A stretch of 64,000 bases of DNA from Aliiglaciecola sp. LCG003 (GCF_030316135.1 NZ_CP128185.1:1984001-2048000), one strand, 5' to 3'; shown: positions 8,383 through 19,867, numbered from the stretch's first letter. Notes: generated from the sequence alone by a model not told the origin. Translations and numbers: made by a program.

Positions 8383-10686
8383 TTAAAAGAAGCTTATTTT
8401 ACCTTCGATTCCGAAAATTCTAGGTTGATTTACAATCCCTGTCAGGTTGTTGAAATCAATTGCCCCTTTAACATTTTCTTCGTCAGTAATGTTGCGGCCA
8501 AACAATGCTATGGTGTAATTATGTTGATAGTTTTCATAACCAATTCTTAGACCACCTTCCATATTGTTATCAGTTTTGAATTCCACCGAGTCATATAAGA
8601 ACAAGCTTGTTTCACCTTGGAATGCCCAATCAGTGAATGCAAAAAACTCCCCATCATCACCCATAGGCACAGCGTAGCGGGCGGTGAATGTGAATATTGT
8701 TTCTGGCGCTTGTGGGAATGGGTTGCCATCAATACTAACTCGATTACCCGGTAAGCTTGGATCTAATACAGTACAATTTGGACCAAACTCAGCACTGGCA
8801 CCACACGGCAGTACGCTTAGTGAGTCATCTTTTATTTCGGTGTTATTGTAACTGTAGCCAGCAGTAAGGGTTAGATAGTCACTGGCAAGATACTGAGCAT
8901 CAATTTCAAAACCATATCCAACACCTTTATCAGCGTTAATTAAGGCTGTATTGTTGGCCGCGCCACCAATAGCTGAGAATTGAATATCGTCGATTTGATA
9001 ATAAAACATAGCCGCATTTAGACGTAAGGTGTCATTTAATAAATCTGACTTAAATCCTACTTCAAAGGAATTAATGGTTTCTGCATCAGCGACCGAAGGA
9101 GCCCCTTCAAAGGCAACATCACGGCCCTGTATAGTTTGAGCACGGAAACCATTGGCTAAGCGAGTAAATACAGAGGTATCTGAGTTAACTTTATAATTAG
9201 CGCTTAATTCCCAGCTAAGTTGTCCATCGTCGACATTTATATCGTCATAATCTTGGATAGAAGCTGCGCCAATAACTAATGCAAATCCATTCACGTTTTG
9301 TTGACCAACTACTAGCGTTTTATCATCTTTGGTATAGCGCAAGCCACCAGTAACATTTAAACGATCGTTAATTTCATAGGACGTTTGACCAAATACTGCC
9401 CAAGTAGTGTTTTCGTGATACACAGTTGTCGCACCATAGAAGCCATCGATGCTAGTCACATTGAATGAAGAATCGTAGTAGAAGGCACCCACTTGCCAAC
9501 TTAGCGGATCGTTAGTTTGACTGGCCAGACGAATTTCCTGGGTGTATTGAACCAAGTCGTCTAATTTATCTTGTGTCACTGCACTAAATGCAATAAAACC
9601 AGGGTAGGTGGTTTCAGTTGTTCCGTCACCGTTTATATCTGCAGGCTCACTTAACGTTACGCCACCATCAATATCACCGAGACTGTATCCTTCGGCTTGT
9701 TCGTGGGCAGTAATAGACGTCAAAGACATGTCGCCCAAATCAAACTCAAGTTTCAATGAAAAACCATAGTTTTCATATTCTTGTGGATTGTTATCAGCAC
9801 CATTACCGTCAATATCGCCATCATAATAGACTAGATCACGGTCGAAGTTTGCATTTAAATCGTTGCTACCTTTGGTGAATATATTGGCGCGAAACATTGA
9901 AGATGTGGCGTTTAATTCTCGGCCATGGACACTTAACAATGCAGAAATATCATCTGTTGGAGTGAAGAGTAATTGCCCACGCCACGCTTTTTCATCGAAT
10001 CCACCCATTGCATCGGCTTGGCCGGTGTATGCATTGTCTATCCAGTCATCTCGGTCTTGAGATAATACTGAGAAACGTCCGGCTAGATTATCGGCTAATG
10101 AGCCACCAACGGCTGCTTCAAGATTCATTGTACCTAAATTACCCACACCTAATTTCACATAAGCGTCGAAGTCATCTCGCGGTTTGACTGAATCAAATTT
10201 GACAATGCCTGCTGTGGTATTGCGACCAAATAAGGTGCCTTGGGGGCCACGAATAACTTCAACTTGTGCGATATCAAACAGTGGGAAGCTCTTGAGTATT
10301 ACGTTTTCTTTAACGATGTCATCCATCACTATGGATACAGGTTGTGAAGCGGCTAAATCAAAATCAGTATTCCCCAAGCCTCTTATATAAAAACGTGGCG
10401 CAACTCTGCCGTTTGAAGATTCAGCATACAAACCGGGCACACGAACAGCTAATGCCATTATATCTTCACCGCCGGCAAACATACTTTCAAATTGCTCGCC
10501 ACTTAAAGTCGCGATTGAAATAGGGACTTCTTGAATACTTTGTGTGCGTTTTTGAGCGGTGACTGTGATTTGCTCTAATTCCCGTTCATGTTTTTGTGCA
10601 GCTTTATTTTCTTGAGCAACTGCAACCTGGCCAAATAGGGCCGTTTGGACACAAAGTGCCAAAGCCGCTTTTTTTATCGTTTTCAT
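8383..10686 (-). CDS. TonB-dependent outer-membrane receptor
   Basis: This is a 767-aa energised outer-membrane importer. It has a signal peptide (about 1-24, ending AVAQ), a candidate TonB-box region before the plug (EQITVTAQKR, about 37-46), the plug domain (EVPISIATLS through QVEVIRGPQGTLFGRNTTAGIV, about 50-165) and a long 22-strand type barrel ending in an aromatic residue (GIEGKISFF). GGTGA precedes the start. The phrase GPQGTLFGRNTTAG is typical of receptors in marine and sphingomonad catabolic loci rather than classic siderophore receptors. The neighbouring regulator and oxidation enzymes suggest uptake of a hydrophobic or acyl-type carbon source, but the ligand cannot be told. Confidence 0.93.
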   Translation of the reverse strand: MKTIKKAALALCVQTALFGQVAVAQENKAAQKHERELEQITVTAQKRTQSIQEVPISIATLSGEQFESMFAGGEDIMALAVRVPGLYAESSNGRVAPRFYIRGLGNTDFDLAASQPVSIVMDDIVKENVILKSFPLFDIAQVEVIRGPQGTLFGRNTTAGIVKFDSVKPRDDFDAYVKLGVGNLGTMNLEAAVGGSLADNLAGRFSVLSQDRDDWIDNAYTGQADAMGGFDEKAWRGQLLFTPTDDISALLSVHGRELNATSSMFRANIFTKGSNDLNANFDRDLVYYDGDIDGNGADNNPQEYENYGFSLKLEFDLGDMSLTSITAHEQAEGYSLGDIDGGVTLSEPADINGDGTTETTYPGFIAFSAVTQDKLDDLVQYTQEIRLASQTNDPLSWQVGAFYYDSSFNVTSIDGFYGATTVYHENTTWAVFGQTSYEINDRLNVTGGLRYTKDDKTLVVGQQNVNGFALVIGAASIQDYDDINVDDGQLSWELSANYKVNSDTSVFTRLANGFRAQTIQGRDVAFEGAPSVADAETINSFEVGFKSDLLNDTLRLNAAMFYYQIDDIQFSAIGGAANNTALINADKGVGYGFEIDAQYLASDYLTLTAGYSYNNTEIKDDSLSVLPCGASAEFGPNCTVLDPSLPGNRVSIDGNPFPQAPETIFTFTARYAVPMGDDGEFFAFTDWAFQGETSLFLYDSVEFKTDNNMEGGLRIGYENYQHNYTIALFGRNITDEENVKGAIDFNNLTGIVNQPRIFGIEGKISFF

Positions 10687-10915
10687 ATTTTCACCGAAAA
10701 GTAGGATAATATTAGTTGTGTGTTCGCTTCACCCATAAATTACTCATGGGCGATTTGCATCCTGTATAATAAGCGTCTTGTAAAAAGTAGAAAGGCAAGC
10801 TACTTGTAGGTTAAGTGTAAGATTTTGTTGTATAAAAAGCAAATTTGACAGGTCAAAAATAGCTATTTAAATGCGTTGGGTATGTCATTGTCTAGCTTAG
10901 TCGACCAATCTGCTA

Positions 10916-11890
10916 TTAACGAATGAACTTCTTACGGTATTGGCTTGGAGAAAGTCCGGTAACTGATTTAAATAAACGGGTAAATGAGCTGAGATCTTCA
11001 TATCCTACCAATCCAGTGATAGTTTCTAATGAGTGACTCTCAGTTTCTAATAGTTTTTTGGCAGCCTCCACCCGAATGGATTGTAAATAGGAAAAAGGGG
11101 TTTGTTCAGTGGCAATTTTAAAACGGCGCAACAAAGTTCTAGTGGTTAAGCTCACCTGTTCAGCGAGTTTATTCAGAGTAATTACCTGATAATAATGGTT
11201 CTCTAACCATTCTTGAACCACTAACACCTCGCTATCTTGATGGTATTTTTTACTGCGCAATTGGGCATATGCCGCTTGATTGCCGCGGGATAGATCCAGT
11301 ACATGGGCTTTAGCTGTATCTGTGGCAACGTCGTGACCACAGTACCTTTCTATTAGTAACAGTGCTAGGTCAAACCAGGCCATACCACCACCAGAACAGT
11401 ACAAATTGCCATCTTGGGTAATAAGTTGATTAGGTTGTAGCTTCACCTGCGGATAACGCTGGCTAAACAGGTCTGCGTAGCCCCAATGGGTAGTGGCTGT
11501 GCGCTCGTTGAGTATACCAGCCTCAGCAAGGAAAAATGCACCACTACAATTACTCGCTATGTCCGCCCCAGCACGGTAAAAATGTTGAATAAATGGCAAT
11601 AGATTGCGGTTGTTATCTAATACATTCTCCACTTTGCCGCCAATTGTCGGAATGATAAGTAGATCTGTAGTGTTTACATCCTCTATAGCTATATGACTTT
11701 TTAAGGTAAGTTGATTAATACATTCAATATCTTTTCCTCCCACAGAGGCAAGCTGTACAGAAAAACGTTGTTGTGGAGGTAAGCCTTGCATTCGCTGGCA
11801 AGTTACTCCAGCCAAAGCGAATAAATCTAAAGCGCCAGTAATGGCACTGGCGTAGGCCTGAGAGTAGCCTAGTATAGTTACTGTATTCAT
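10916..11890 (-). CDS. AraC-family regulator with DJ-1/PfpI (GATase1-like) sensor domain
   Basis: This 324-aa regulator is of the GlxA/FtrA type. Residues 1 to about 185 form a DJ-1/PfpI-like domain with the nucleophile-elbow sequence ASNCSGAFFLAEAG (Cys near 114). The C-terminal 100 residues carry two helix-turn-helix motifs typical of AraC proteins (LAEQVSLTTRTLLRRFK and VGYEDLSSFTRLFKSVTG, ending LSPSQYRKKF). It is divergent from the acyl-CoA dehydrogenase gene across a 149-base gap containing direct repeats, so it probably controls that operon and perhaps the TonB receptor gene (inference). The effector is unknown. Confidence 0.92.
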   Translation of the reverse strand: MNTVTILGYSQAYASAITGALDLFALAGVTCQRMQGLPPQQRFSVQLASVGGKDIECINQLTLKSHIAIEDVNTTDLLIIPTIGGKVENVLDNNRNLLPFIQHFYRAGADIASNCSGAFFLAEAGILNERTATTHWGYADLFSQRYPQVKLQPNQLITQDGNLYCSGGGMAWFDLALLLIERYCGHDVATDTAKAHVLDLSRGNQAAYAQLRSKKYHQDSEVLVVQEWLENHYYQVITLNKLAEQVSLTTRTLLRRFKIATEQTPFSYLQSIRVEAAKKLLETESHSLETITGLVGYEDLSSFTRLFKSVTGLSPSQYRKKFIR

Positions 11891-11954
11891 AGCGCTGCGT
11901 TATATAAATTGTAGTTTTAGGACTTTATCACATTTGTGAATGTGTGGCGATATA

Positions 11955-12003
11955 GACCATAAATATGTCAATAATGACAATTAGTCTAGCTGACCAAATA
12001 TGT
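11955..12003. promoter_or_regulatory. Direct repeats between the AraC regulator and the catabolic operon
   Basis: GACCATAAATATGT (11955-11968) and GACCAAATATGT (11992-12003) are imperfect direct repeats spaced 37 bases start to start. A short inverted repeat, TGTCA-ATAA-TGACA, lies between them (11966-11979). AraC proteins usually bind direct repeats, and the second copy ends 36 bases before the dehydrogenase start, so this is a candidate operator pair. Confidence 0.45.
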
Positions 12004-12039
12004 GATGCTAATTGTTGAATTGTTGCGAGGAACGAACAA

Positions 12040-13839
12040 ATGAATCAACACTTATTGCACCCTAAAGAATTACCTTTTCAATTATATGAACTGCTCAACA
12101 CCGAAGAGTTGTTGGATAGAGAACGTTTCCAAGAGCATAACAAAGACACCTTTGATGCGATATTAGCTACTGCGGATAAAATTGCGACAGATAAGTTTGC
12201 TAACCATAATGCTAAAGCTGATGCCAATGAGCCAAAATTCGACGGTACTACGGTACACATGATACCCGAAGTAAAAGAAGCCTTTGACGCCTATTGTCAA
12301 GCGGGTTTTATGGCTGGGCGCTTTGATTTCAATGTCGGAGGCATGCAACTTCCTGAATCTATTATGATGGCCTGTTCGGGTTATTTTATGGCAGCTAATC
12401 CCTCTACCGCAGGTTATCCATTTTTAACTGTGGCAGCGGCTAACGTAATCAACAATTTTGCGGTTGATGAGTTAAAAGACAAATTCGTCGAGCGCATGTT
12501 GACGGGGGAGTTTACTGGCACCATGGCGCTAACTGAGCCCCATGCAGGCTCCTCTTTAGCAGATATCAGAACCAGTGCAGTCAAAACCCAAGATGGAAGT
12601 TACCGTCTAAAGGGCAGCAAACTATATATATCAGCGGGGGAGCATCAGTTATCGGACAATATAGTTCACCTAGTGTTGGCTAAGATCCAAGGTGCACCTG
12701 CGGGTGTGAAAGGCATTTCGTTGTTTGTAGTACCTAAATATCGCCTTAATGAACAAGGCGAACCAGATAAACGAAATGATGTGGCATTGGCTGGTTTAAT
12801 TCATAAAATGGGCTATCGAGGCACGACTTCTACTGCATTAAGCTTTGGTGAAAACGATGATTGCCATGGTTATATCGTTGGCGAAGAGCATCATGGCCTT
12901 AAGTATATGTTCCTGATGATGAATGAAGCCCGCATCGGTGTAGGCTTTGGCGCAGCGATGATTGGCTATAGTGGTTACCAGTATTCACTGGCCTACGCAA
13001 AAGACCGTACACAAGGCAGGCTGCCACCGAATAACAAACCCACTGACCCGGCTACTGAAATTATTAATCACGGTGACGTGAAGCGCATGTTACTGGCGCA
13101 GAAATCTTACGTCGAAGGGGCCATGTCCCTTTGTTTGTATGCCGCCAGATTAGTCGATGACATTAATAGTGCTGAATCATCTGAGCAAAAACAGCAAACG
13201 GAAGAACTATTAGACTTACTCACTCCCATTGCGAAGGCTTGGCCATCGGAATTTGGTGTTAAGGCCAATGATTTAGCCATTCAAGTATTAGGCGGAGCAG
13301 GTTATACCCGTGAATATCCAGTGGAACAATGTTGGAGAGATAACCGTCTGAATCCAATTCATGAGGGGACCAACGGAATACAAGCGCTTGATTTACTAAC
13401 GCGAAAATTATGGCAGGCTAAAGGTGCGGGTTTGAGGGTATTGAATAAGCGCATCGCCGATGACTTTGGATTAGCGACCGGATCTGAATGTCAAAAAATG
13501 ATTAACACTACGTTGCCGTATCTTGGTCAATTAGGTGAACTGATCCCCATGCTAGGACAGGCGATTCAAACAGATAAGTTAGCCAATGTTTTAACCAATG
13601 CACATTGCTTTATGAACGTATTTTCAAGTGTGGTTATGAGCTGGATATGGATCCGTCAAGCCAATGCAGCTGAACAGGCATTACAACATTGCAGTTCAGC
13701 CGATAAAGCTTTCTATTTGGGTAAAATCCAAGCGGCAAAATATTACGTAAACTGGGAGTTGCCTTTAATACAGCGCGATATCACCCTGTTAAAAGAATTC
13801 GATCAAAGTTGTTCAGACATGCAACCTGAATGGTTTTAA
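12040..13839 (+). CDS. Acyl-CoA dehydrogenase
   Basis: This 599-aa flavoprotein is of the longer acyl-CoA dehydrogenase class with an extra C-terminal domain. It oxidises an acyl-CoA at the alpha-beta bond and hands electrons to ETF. Visible landmarks are the substrate/FAD segment GTMALTEPHAGSSLADI (about 163-179), the middle beta domain, and the C-terminal catalytic segment with RDNRLNPIHEGTNGIQALD, whose Glu is the expected base. It is the first gene of a four-gene cluster on the plus strand and lies opposite the AraC-type regulator. The gap to the next reading frame is nil, indicating one operon. Chain-length preference is not readable. Confidence 0.93.
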   Translation: MNQHLLHPKELPFQLYELLNTEELLDRERFQEHNKDTFDAILATADKIATDKFANHNAKADANEPKFDGTTVHMIPEVKEAFDAYCQAGFMAGRFDFNVGGMQLPESIMMACSGYFMAANPSTAGYPFLTVAAANVINNFAVDELKDKFVERMLTGEFTGTMALTEPHAGSSLADIRTSAVKTQDGSYRLKGSKLYISAGEHQLSDNIVHLVLAKIQGAPAGVKGISLFVVPKYRLNEQGEPDKRNDVALAGLIHKMGYRGTTSTALSFGENDDCHGYIVGEEHHGLKYMFLMMNEARIGVGFGAAMIGYSGYQYSLAYAKDRTQGRLPPNNKPTDPATEIINHGDVKRMLLAQKSYVEGAMSLCLYAARLVDDINSAESSEQKQQTEELLDLLTPIAKAWPSEFGVKANDLAIQVLGGAGYTREYPVEQCWRDNRLNPIHEGTNGIQALDLLTRKLWQAKGAGLRVLNKRIADDFGLATGSECQKMINTTLPYLGQLGELIPMLGQAIQTDKLANVLTNAHCFMNVFSSVVMSWIWIRQANAAEQALQHCSSADKAFYLGKIQAAKYYVNWELPLIQRDITLLKEFDQSCSDMQPEWF

Positions 13840-13863
13840 TTGCAACAGATAGGAAAAATGAAT

Positions 13864-14871
13864 ATGCAAAGTAGACAGTATTTACTCGCCTCAAGACCAA
13901 TTGGAACGCCGAACAGCGAAAATTGGAATTTTGTGAAAACTGATTTGCCGCCGTTAGGGGCAAATCAGATAAAAGTGAAAGTACTTTATATTTCACTGGA
14001 CCCGGCTATGCGAGGTTGGATGAATGAAGGCAAATCTTATATTCCCCCCGTTGGGATTGGAGAGGTGATGCGAGCCGGTGGCGTCGGCCAAGTGACTGAA
14101 TCAACCGATCCCAAATTTAAAGTCGGCGACAACGTCTATGGTACTTTTGGGGTGTGCGATTACGCCGTTGTCTCTACTCAAGGTATCCACAAGGTTGATG
14201 CAAACTTAGCGCCATTAGAGCGCTATTTAGGGGTACTTGGAATGCCTGGTATGACCGCTTACTTTGGCCTTCTGGATACCGGCAAACCTAAGGCTGGAGA
14301 AACCGTTGTAGTGTCCGGTGCTGCGGGAGCGGTAGGTACGGTAGTTGGTCAAATTGCAAAAATCAAAGGATGTCGCGTAGTTGGCATCGCTGGCGGCGAA
14401 GAAAAATGTAAATACCTAGTAGATGAACTGGGGTTTGATGCAGCAATTGATTATAAAAATAGCGATGTAAAACAAGGTCTGAAAGAGCATTGTCCAAAGG
14501 GCGTTGACGTGTTTTTCGACAATGTCGGCGGTGATATTCTTGATGATGTGTTAACTCGAATCAATATGAAGGCCCGCATCGTTATTTGTGGGGCGATTAG
14601 CCAATACAATAATACTACCCCGGTAAAAGGCCCTTCTAATTACCTAACCCTTTTGGTTAATCGAGCTAAGATGGAAGGGATAGTCGTGTTTGATAATATT
14701 GATAACTACGGAAAATCAGCGGCCGAAATGGCGGGCTGGATCGGGGAAGGTAAATTGATCGCCAAAGAGCATATAGTTGAAGGGCTAGAGACCTTTCCAG
14801 ATACACTTTTGATGTTGTTCCGCGGTGAGAATTTTGGCAAGTTGGTAATTAAAGTGGACCATCAAAAATGA
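13864..14871 (+). CDS. Zinc-free MDR NADP-dependent oxidoreductase (CurA/LTB4DH-like)
   Basis: This enzyme of the medium-chain dehydrogenase/reductase superfamily typically reduces the alkene of alpha,beta-unsaturated ketones using NADPH. The nucleotide-binding motif is VVSGAAGAVGTVVGQ (about 145-160), preceded by GMPGMTAYFGL. It lacks the structural zinc cysteines. The frame is open back to a TTG at 13840, but AGGA at 13851-13854 is nine bases before the ATG at 13864, which begins the conserved SRQYLLASRPIG segment, giving 335 aa. The ATG at 13858 is too close to the AGGA. It overlaps the next gene by ATGA. Confidence 0.9.
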   Translation: MQSRQYLLASRPIGTPNSENWNFVKTDLPPLGANQIKVKVLYISLDPAMRGWMNEGKSYIPPVGIGEVMRAGGVGQVTESTDPKFKVGDNVYGTFGVCDYAVVSTQGIHKVDANLAPLERYLGVLGMPGMTAYFGLLDTGKPKAGETVVVSGAAGAVGTVVGQIAKIKGCRVVGIAGGEEKCKYLVDELGFDAAIDYKNSDVKQGLKEHCPKGVDVFFDNVGGDILDDVLTRINMKARIVICGAISQYNNTTPVKGPSNYLTLLVNRAKMEGIVVFDNIDNYGKSAAEMAGWIGEGKLIAKEHIVEGLETFPDTLLMLFRGENFGKLVIKVDHQK

Positions 14872-15632
14872 TAGCAGCAGATGTAACAGCAAAACATATT
14901 GTCATTACCGGCGGGGCTTCAGGTATTGGTGCTGAGACTGCTAGATTACTGGCTAGTAGAGGCGCTAAAGTAAGCATTGGTGACAGAAATATTGAGTTAG
15001 GCCAACAGGTTGCTCGAGAACTTACAGAGCTTGGTTATTCTGCACAGTTTACCGTGGTAGACGTCACGGATGTAGATTCTGTGAACGAGTTTTATAGACA
15101 AGCAGTAAACCATTTTGGTGACATGCATGTGGCATTAAACAATGCTGGGGTAGACCACAACCCCGCTCGCATGCTGGATGTCCCTGATGAAGAATTTCAC
15201 CGGAATATTGCAGTCAATTTAACCGGCGTCTGGTATTGCATGAAGCAAGCCCTGCATTATATGACCCAATCCGGCGGCGGACATATTATTAATTTAGCCT
15301 CTATTGCGGGAACTTCTGGTGCACCGATGATTTCTGCATACGGTGCAGCCAAGCATGGCGTCATAGGTTTAACCAAGTCTGTAGCTATTGAATATGCACG
15401 GTCTAACATACGTGTCAATGCGGTCTGCCCAAGCTTTGTCAAAACCCCGATGGTAGAGCACGTCATGTCTGGCTTAAATGACAAACAGAAAGCGTCTTTG
15501 ATAAACGCCAATCCAATGAAGCGTCTGGGCGAACCACATGAAATAGCAGGAGCGATTGCTTGGCTATGTAGTGATGAATCCAGCTTTATGACTGGGCATT
15601 CTGTGGTCTTAGACGGTGGCTTAACCGCATAA
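14868..15632 (+). CDS. Short-chain dehydrogenase/reductase (first)
   Basis: This 254-aa classical SDR has a Rossmann motif TGGASGIG (about 15-22), NNAG (about 90-93), a catalytic Ser in NLASIAG, the YxxxK pair in SAYGAAKHG (about 157-163) and the C-terminal VLDGGLTA. It oxidises or reduces a hydroxyl or ketone with NAD(P). It is translationally coupled to the upstream MDR gene through an ATGA overlap. A beta-hydroxyacyl or ring-alcohol dehydrogenase step in the cluster's pathway is plausible, but the substrate is unknown. Confidence 0.92.
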   Translation: MIAADVTAKHIVITGGASGIGAETARLLASRGAKVSIGDRNIELGQQVARELTELGYSAQFTVVDVTDVDSVNEFYRQAVNHFGDMHVALNNAGVDHNPARMLDVPDEEFHRNIAVNLTGVWYCMKQALHYMTQSGGGHIINLASIAGTSGAPMISAYGAAKHGVIGLTKSVAIEYARSNIRVNAVCPSFVKTPMVEHVMSGLNDKQKASLINANPMKRLGEPHEIAGAIAWLCSDESSFMTGHSVVLDGGLTA

Positions 15633-15656
15633 CAAAAATTGAATAGGAAATTAAAA

Positions 15657-16421
15657 ATGAATAAAAATTTGTTTGATCTGACTGGTAAAGTTGCGCTTGT
15701 TACCGGCGCGAGTAGGGGGATTGGCGAGTCGATTGCTAGATTACTAGCTGCCTACGGCGCTGAGGTGATCGTTTCGAGTCGTAAAATTGATGGCTGTGAA
15801 GCGGTGGCTAACAGTATTAATGAGCAAGGTGGAAAAGCCCATGCTTTGGCCTGCCACGTTGGTGAAATGGCACAAATAAAACAAACCTTTGAGCACATAA
15901 AAGAAAAGTTTGGGCGCTTGGATATTCTAGTTAATAACGCTGCGGCGAATCCCTACTTCGGTCATATTTTGGATACCGATTTAGCTGCATTTGATAAAAC
16001 TGTTGACGTAAATATTCGAGGTTATTTTTTCATGTCAATTGAGGCTGGTAAAATAATGAAAGAGCAGGGCGGTGGCGTGATATTGAACACCGCTTCGGTT
16101 AATGCCCTTTCTCCTGGAGATATGCAAGGCATTTATTCCATCAGTAAAGCTGCCGTAGTCAGTATGACAAAATCATTCGCCAAAGAATGTGGGAATTTAA
16201 ATATAAGAGTGAATGCTTTATTGCCAGGTTTAACTGATACCAAGTTTGCATCGGCGTTAACAAGTAACGAGAACATCTTGAAGCAGGCATTAAAGATCAT
16301 TCCCCTTGGTCGAGTGGCTGAACCTGATGAAATGGCTGGAACGGTATTGTATTTAGTGTCAGATGCGTCAAGTTATACGACCGGAACTACCGTCGTGGTA
16401 GACGGCGGAATGATGGCTTAA
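15657..16421 (+). CDS. Short-chain dehydrogenase/reductase (second)
   Basis: This is a second classical SDR, 254 aa from the ATG at 15657. An upstream TTG would lengthen it, but AGGA eight bases before 15657 decides the start. Motifs are TGASRGIG (about 16-23), NNAAANP, NTASVNA with the catalytic Ser, and YSISKAAV (Tyr and Lys). The NNAAANPYFG pattern resembles the DHRS4/FabG-like branch. It closes the acyl-CoA dehydrogenase, MDR, SDR, SDR cluster, 24 bases after the previous stop. Two different SDRs side by side suggest sequential oxidation steps or different stereoisomers. Confidence 0.92.
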   Translation: MNKNLFDLTGKVALVTGASRGIGESIARLLAAYGAEVIVSSRKIDGCEAVANSINEQGGKAHALACHVGEMAQIKQTFEHIKEKFGRLDILVNNAAANPYFGHILDTDLAAFDKTVDVNIRGYFFMSIEAGKIMKEQGGGVILNTASVNALSPGDMQGIYSISKAAVVSMTKSFAKECGNLNIRVNALLPGLTDTKFASALTSNENILKQALKIIPLGRVAEPDEMAGTVLYLVSDASSYTTGTTVVVDGGMMA

Positions 16422-16502
16422 GGTTTTTCACTAGCCTATTGAATCACCCTGTTCCGGCAAGTTACGAACGGGGTTCCATTTATGTAGCGCTGAGATAGAA
16501 AT

Positions 16503-16542
16503 CAAGGCCAAGGATGGTTGCAGTTAAATATCCTTGGTCTTG
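16503..16542. terminator. Hairpin between the SDR operon and purB
   Basis: CAAGGCCAAGGAT and ATCCTTGGTCTTG form a 13-bp stem with one wobble and a loop of about 14 bases between two convergent genes. No good T tract follows on either strand, so termination efficiency is doubtful. Confidence 0.4.
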
Positions 16543-16564
16543 ACAGATACAATGGGCTGTTTAG

Positions 16565-17944
<1,380 letters not shown>

Positions 17945-18577
17945 CTATATAGAATGTTGCGTAAGTTGTTGCAGTTCCAGAGCGCTGGCTACAATTTTCT
18001 TGCGATTAAATAAAATTTGACGGCGTTGGCCACCCAGTTGGCGCCATAGCACGGCCGCGCGCACCCCAGCCAATAATAGGGCTCTAATTTTGTGTTGAGT
18101 ACCAGTTTGTTTCAATAATGAAGGCGTACCGGCTACTTGTATTTTAGCGCCTAGTGGGCTGACCACATCAACATAAACACTGGCCAGATTGCTTACCATT
18201 TGATCTTCAAACAAACTCACATGCTGCACTTGACGCTGTATTTGTGTCATTCTTTGCGACAATTCTTGCATCTTTTTGGGATGTTTTTTGAGCTTTCGTT
18301 CAAGGCCAAGAATGCTAGCGATGTAGCGGGTGATTTCAGCATCTTTTTCGATTGGCGCGCTACCAAGTTGGCTGATCAACGTATTAAAGCCAACTCGTAG
18401 GTTGTTAACTTCACCAAATACCGCAAGGGTACTTTCCGGCTCGGTTAGGATTATACTGTTTAAACTTGCTTCAAATTCTTGTTGCGGAACGTTACCTTTG
18501 CGGGCAATCATTTGTACCAGTGCTGCTGCTTGACAAACACCTGCAAGAGCAATGTTTTTTTCCATTTCAGTGTTCAT
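17945..18577 (-). CDS. hflD: High frequency lysogenization protein HflD homologue
   Basis: This 210-aa, mostly helical, membrane-associated protein matches the HflD family, whose E. coli member binds the lambda CII protein and affects the lysis-lysogeny choice; its host role is poorly understood. Recognition rests on its length, its invariant position between mnmA and purB, and the family segments LAGVCQAAALVQMIAR near the start, ERKLKKHPKKM, and RALLLAGVRAAVLWRQLGG near the end. It starts four bases after mnmA stops. Confidence 0.92.
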   Translation of the reverse strand: MNTEMEKNIALAGVCQAAALVQMIARKGNVPQQEFEASLNSIILTEPESTLAVFGEVNNLRVGFNTLISQLGSAPIEKDAEITRYIASILGLERKLKKHPKKMQELSQRMTQIQRQVQHVSLFEDQMVSNLASVYVDVVSPLGAKIQVAGTPSLLKQTGTQHKIRALLLAGVRAAVLWRQLGGQRRQILFNRKKIVASALELQQLTQHSI

Positions 18578-18581
18578 TCAA

Positions 18582-19706
18582 TTACCGTAAATAACGTTCA
18601 ATTATGCCGCCACCTAAACACTCGTCGGCTTGATAGAAAACAGCAGATTGGCCAGGTGTGACAGCTTTTTGGGGAGCATCAAATAGGACTCTTACACTAT
18701 TATTCTCAGTGGGTACCAGTTTACATGGAATGTCTTGTTGACGATATCGGGTCTTCACCATACAGTTTATTTCTCCAGTTGGCCCTTTGCGATCAACCCA
18801 GTGAAGTTGATTCGCAATTAAGCCATCTGAATATAAAGCTGGATGATCCGCTCCTTGACCGACGATGAGTACGTTGCGCGCGACATCTTTATCGACCACG
18901 TACCATGGCGCCTCACCAAACTCTTTCAAACCACCAATATGCAAGCCTTTGCGTTGACCTAAGGTATGATACATTAACCCTTCATGCTCCCCTATGGGTA
19001 ATCCCTCAGAGGTTTCAATGATGCCAGGCTGAGCGGGTAAATATTGCGCCAAAAAGTCTTTGAATTTGCGTTCACCGATGAAGCATATGCCAGTGCTATC
19101 TTTTTTATCATGGGTGATTAAGCCTTGCTGCTCGGCAATTTCCCTTACTCTAGGTTTTTCTATGTCACCCACCGGGAACAAGGTTTTGGCAATATGCTCT
19201 TCGCCTAGGGTATACAGGAAATAACTCTGATCTTTATTGTGATCATCGCCTCTTAACAGCTTCCAATGTCCATCAACAAATGCTCTTTTAACATAATGCC
19301 CGGTGGCAATATAATCTGCGCCTAAATCTTCGGCGGCAAATTCTAGAAAGGCTTTGAATTTGATTTCTTTATTACACATGATATCAGGGTTGGGTGTACG
19401 TCCCGCTTTGTATTCCGCCAAAAAGTATTCAAACACATTGTCCCAATACTCGGCTGCAAAGTTGATCGTATGTAATTCTATGCCAAGCTTATCAGCAACT
19501 GCTTGTGCATCTGCCAAATCTTCTGCTGCAGCACAATATTCGTCATTGTCGTCTTCTTCCCAGTTTTTCATAAACAGGCCTTCGACCTGATATCCTTGCT
19601 CTAAAAGCAAATATGCAGAAACGGATGAATCAACCCCCCCAGACATACCAACAATGACTTTTTTGTTAGCGTTTTGTAAAGCAGATGTAGAGATAATGTC
19701 GGACAT
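18582..19706 (-). CDS. mnmA: tRNA-specific 2-thiouridylase MnmA
   Basis: MnmA thiolates U34 of tRNA Lys, Glu and Gln using sulfur relayed by the Tus system. It is 374 aa. The PP-loop SGGVDSS sits near residue 21. The two catalytic cysteines are in [12 protein letters not shown] (about 109) and [12 protein letters not shown] (about 205). TLGQRKG, the conserved family segment, is also present. It is the first gene of mnmA-hflD-purB, with GGGAAA before the start codon. Confidence 0.97.
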   Translation of the reverse strand: MSDIISTSALQNANKKVIVGMSGGVDSSVSAYLLLEQGYQVEGLFMKNWEEDDNDEYCAAAEDLADAQAVADKLGIELHTINFAAEYWDNVFEYFLAEYKAGRTPNPDIMCNKEIKFKAFLEFAAEDLGADYIATGHYVKRAFVDGHWKLLRGDDHNKDQSYFLYTLGEEHIAKTLFPVGDIEKPRVREIAEQQGLITHDKKDSTGICFIGERKFKDFLAQYLPAQPGIIETSEGLPIGEHEGLMYHTLGQRKGLHIGGLKEFGEAPWYVVDKDVARNVLIVGQGADHPALYSDGLIANQLHWVDRKGPTGEINCMVKTRYRQQDIPCKLVPTENNSVRVLFDAPQKAVTPGQSAVFYQADECLGGGIIERYLR

Positions 19707-19867
19707 ATTTCCCGAGTTTTAAGTGGTAGTAAATTGGGTGCCAAGTCTAGCAAATTAAACTACTTTATTAAACTAATCCCTGTCATTAAGCTGATTAGAA
19801 ATAATCGGGAATAAAGAAAATTGAGAAACCAACTAGGAAGCTTGTCGAAGCCCTCTTTGCAACAGGG

